From an uncultured Lachnospiraceae bacterium (GTDB taxonomy: Bacteria; Bacillota_A; Clostridia; Lachnospirales; Lachnospiraceae), in NCBI GenBank assembly GCA_947177885.1, contig CAMWWF010000172.1, forward strand, positions 1 through 6,532: a DNA stretch of 6,532 nt, written 5' to 3'. The notes below the pieces were generated by a model that did not search any database, was not told the DNA's origin, and saw nothing but the letters and a program-made list of their open reading frames with translations. The translations under genes and the position numbers were made by a program. This document shows positions 5,998-6,532 of this stretch, piece by piece (positions within the stretch are counted from its first letter, which is position 1; each line of letters starts with the position of its first letter).

Positions 5998-6384
5998 CTA
6001 CATAAATCCCTGGATCTGCTCTATTATGGTGAAAAGGATCGGAAGTCCCGCAAACATCACCGCCAGTTTGCCCAGAATCTCTATCTGTCCGGCAACGGAC
6101 TGATATCCCGCATCCTTACAGATTCCCGCACTGAACTCACAGATGTAAGTGATCCCTATGACCCTGAGAAGAATGGAGAGATAGCTTTCCGCTCCCCCCA
6201 GATAATTCCGGATCCGTTCGAACTGGAGCAGAACCGCCTCCACCTGCCTCAGACAGAAGGCAAATATCAAAATCCCTATGCCGAGTCCTATGTATACCCC
6301 ATACTCCGGCTTCTGACTTCTGAACTGCACTGCCAGAAGCACACCTGCAATTCCCAGAAACGACACTCTGATCAATTCCGTCAT
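5998..6384 (-). CDS. spoIIIAD: Stage III sporulation protein AD (SpoIIIAD)
   Basis: SpoIIIAD is a small polytopic membrane protein of the SpoIIIA channel. The 128 residues from the ATG at 6384 contain hydrophobic segments near 6-20, 28-46, 68-86 and 104-122. The strongly conserved family block RVIGITYICEFSAGICKDAG is followed by YQSVAGQIEILGKLAVMFAG and LPILFTIIEQI. Length is close to the 133 residues of the Bacillus subtilis protein. Two ATGs lie close together: the one at 6390 directly abuts the GGGAGGG motif (6391-6397) with no spacer, while the one at 6384 has a normal six-base spacing, so the latter is preferred. The difference is only two residues. It starts 34 bases after the spoIIIAC stop, and 77 bases separate it from spoIIIAE. 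Confidence 0.96.
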   Translation of the reverse strand: MTELIRVSFLGIAGVLLAVQFRSQKPEYGVYIGLGIGILIFAFCLRQVEAVLLQFERIRNYLGGAESYLSILLRVIGITYICEFSAGICKDAGYQSVAGQIEILGKLAVMFAGLPILFTIIEQIQGFM

Positions 6385-6390
6385 CGCCAT

Positions 6391-6397
6391 CCCTCCC
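6391..6397 (-). promoter_or_regulatory. Ribosome binding site of spoIIIAD
   Basis: GGGAGGG stands directly against the ATG at 6390 but six bases from the ATG at 6384. Normal Shine-Dalgarno spacing therefore points to the second ATG as the true start. Confidence 0.65.
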
Positions 6398-6418
6398 GTG
6401 CCAGTCTGTCCCTGCGCA

Positions 6419-6532
6419 CTATCCTATTGAAAAAAGCGTCTGAATGGTCTGGAACAGTTCATAGATATAAGGCACGATCCATGTCAGCACCAGAATCAGC
6501 CCTGCCAGGCTGATCAGAAAGGCATGTTCCTC
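6419..6532 (-). CDS. spoIIIAC: Stage III sporulation protein AC (SpoIIIAC), N-terminus cut off by window edge
   Basis: Only the last 37 codons and the TAG stop (6419-6421) are inside the window. They encode a hydrophobic membrane segment and an amphipathic end: EEHAFLISLAGLILVLTWIV followed by PYIYELFQTIQTLFSIG. This matches the second transmembrane half of SpoIIIAC, a protein of about 65-70 residues with two membrane segments, so about 30 N-terminal residues are missing. Its position directly before spoIIIAD is the canonical one. The fragment is too short to identify on sequence alone with full certainty, but order and motif agree. Confidence 0.92.
   Translation of the reverse strand, partial: EEHAFLISLAGLILVLTWIVPYIYELFQTIQTLFSIG

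Noticed and set aside
2757..6513. A chain of plus-strand open frames opposite spoIIIAH, AG, AF, AE and AD
   Set aside because: Each mirrors a well-supported minus-strand spoIIIA gene, with low-complexity or odd composition and no domain. The same codon-bias explanation applies.

Overview
The window is one uninterrupted run of minus-strand genes, read from the right edge to the left. It comes from an endospore-forming Firmicute, most probably a Clostridia/Lachnospiraceae-type gut anaerobe. That placement rests on the nearly complete spoIIIA sporulation operon, the strong GGAGG-type ribosome binding sites, the moderately GC-rich codon use, and the Lachnospiraceae-like sequence of SpoIIIAD and of the SpoIIIAH membrane anchor. 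No genus can be assigned from this alone.

Right part (6532 down to 2778): the distal six genes of spoIIIA in the canonical order AC (5' end cut off by the window edge), AD, AE, AF, AG and AH. The ATPase gene spoIIIAA, then spoIIIAB and the main operon promoter, would lie just beyond the right edge. In the family these proteins form the mother-cell half of the SpoIIIA-SpoIIQ channel ('feeding tube') that joins mother cell and forespore after engulfment and keeps late forespore gene expression going. AC, AD and AE are polytopic membrane proteins. AF, AG and AH are anchored proteins whose soluble parts are, or resemble, ring-building-motif domains in the intermembrane space.

Left part (2777 down to 1): a 142-base AT-rich intergenic region with promoter-like sequence, then deoB (phosphopentomutase, nucleoside salvage), then prfC (peptide chain release factor 3, a translational GTPase) starting 20 bases after deoB and running off the left edge. 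These two probably form a small housekeeping unit downstream of the sporulation operon.

The best new observation is a near-consensus sigma-E-type promoter between spoIIIAG and spoIIIAH (GCATATA, 14 bases, CATACAAT), well placed to give spoIIIAH its own mother-cell transcript. Others are a 155-residue stretch of SpoIIIAH with no basic residue and 35 acidic residues, a SpoIIIAE with no N-terminal signal peptide, and a SpoIIIAF that looks short at its C-terminus. I see no wholly new system, mobile element, CRISPR array or RNA gene. The several long plus-strand open frames are antisense shadows.
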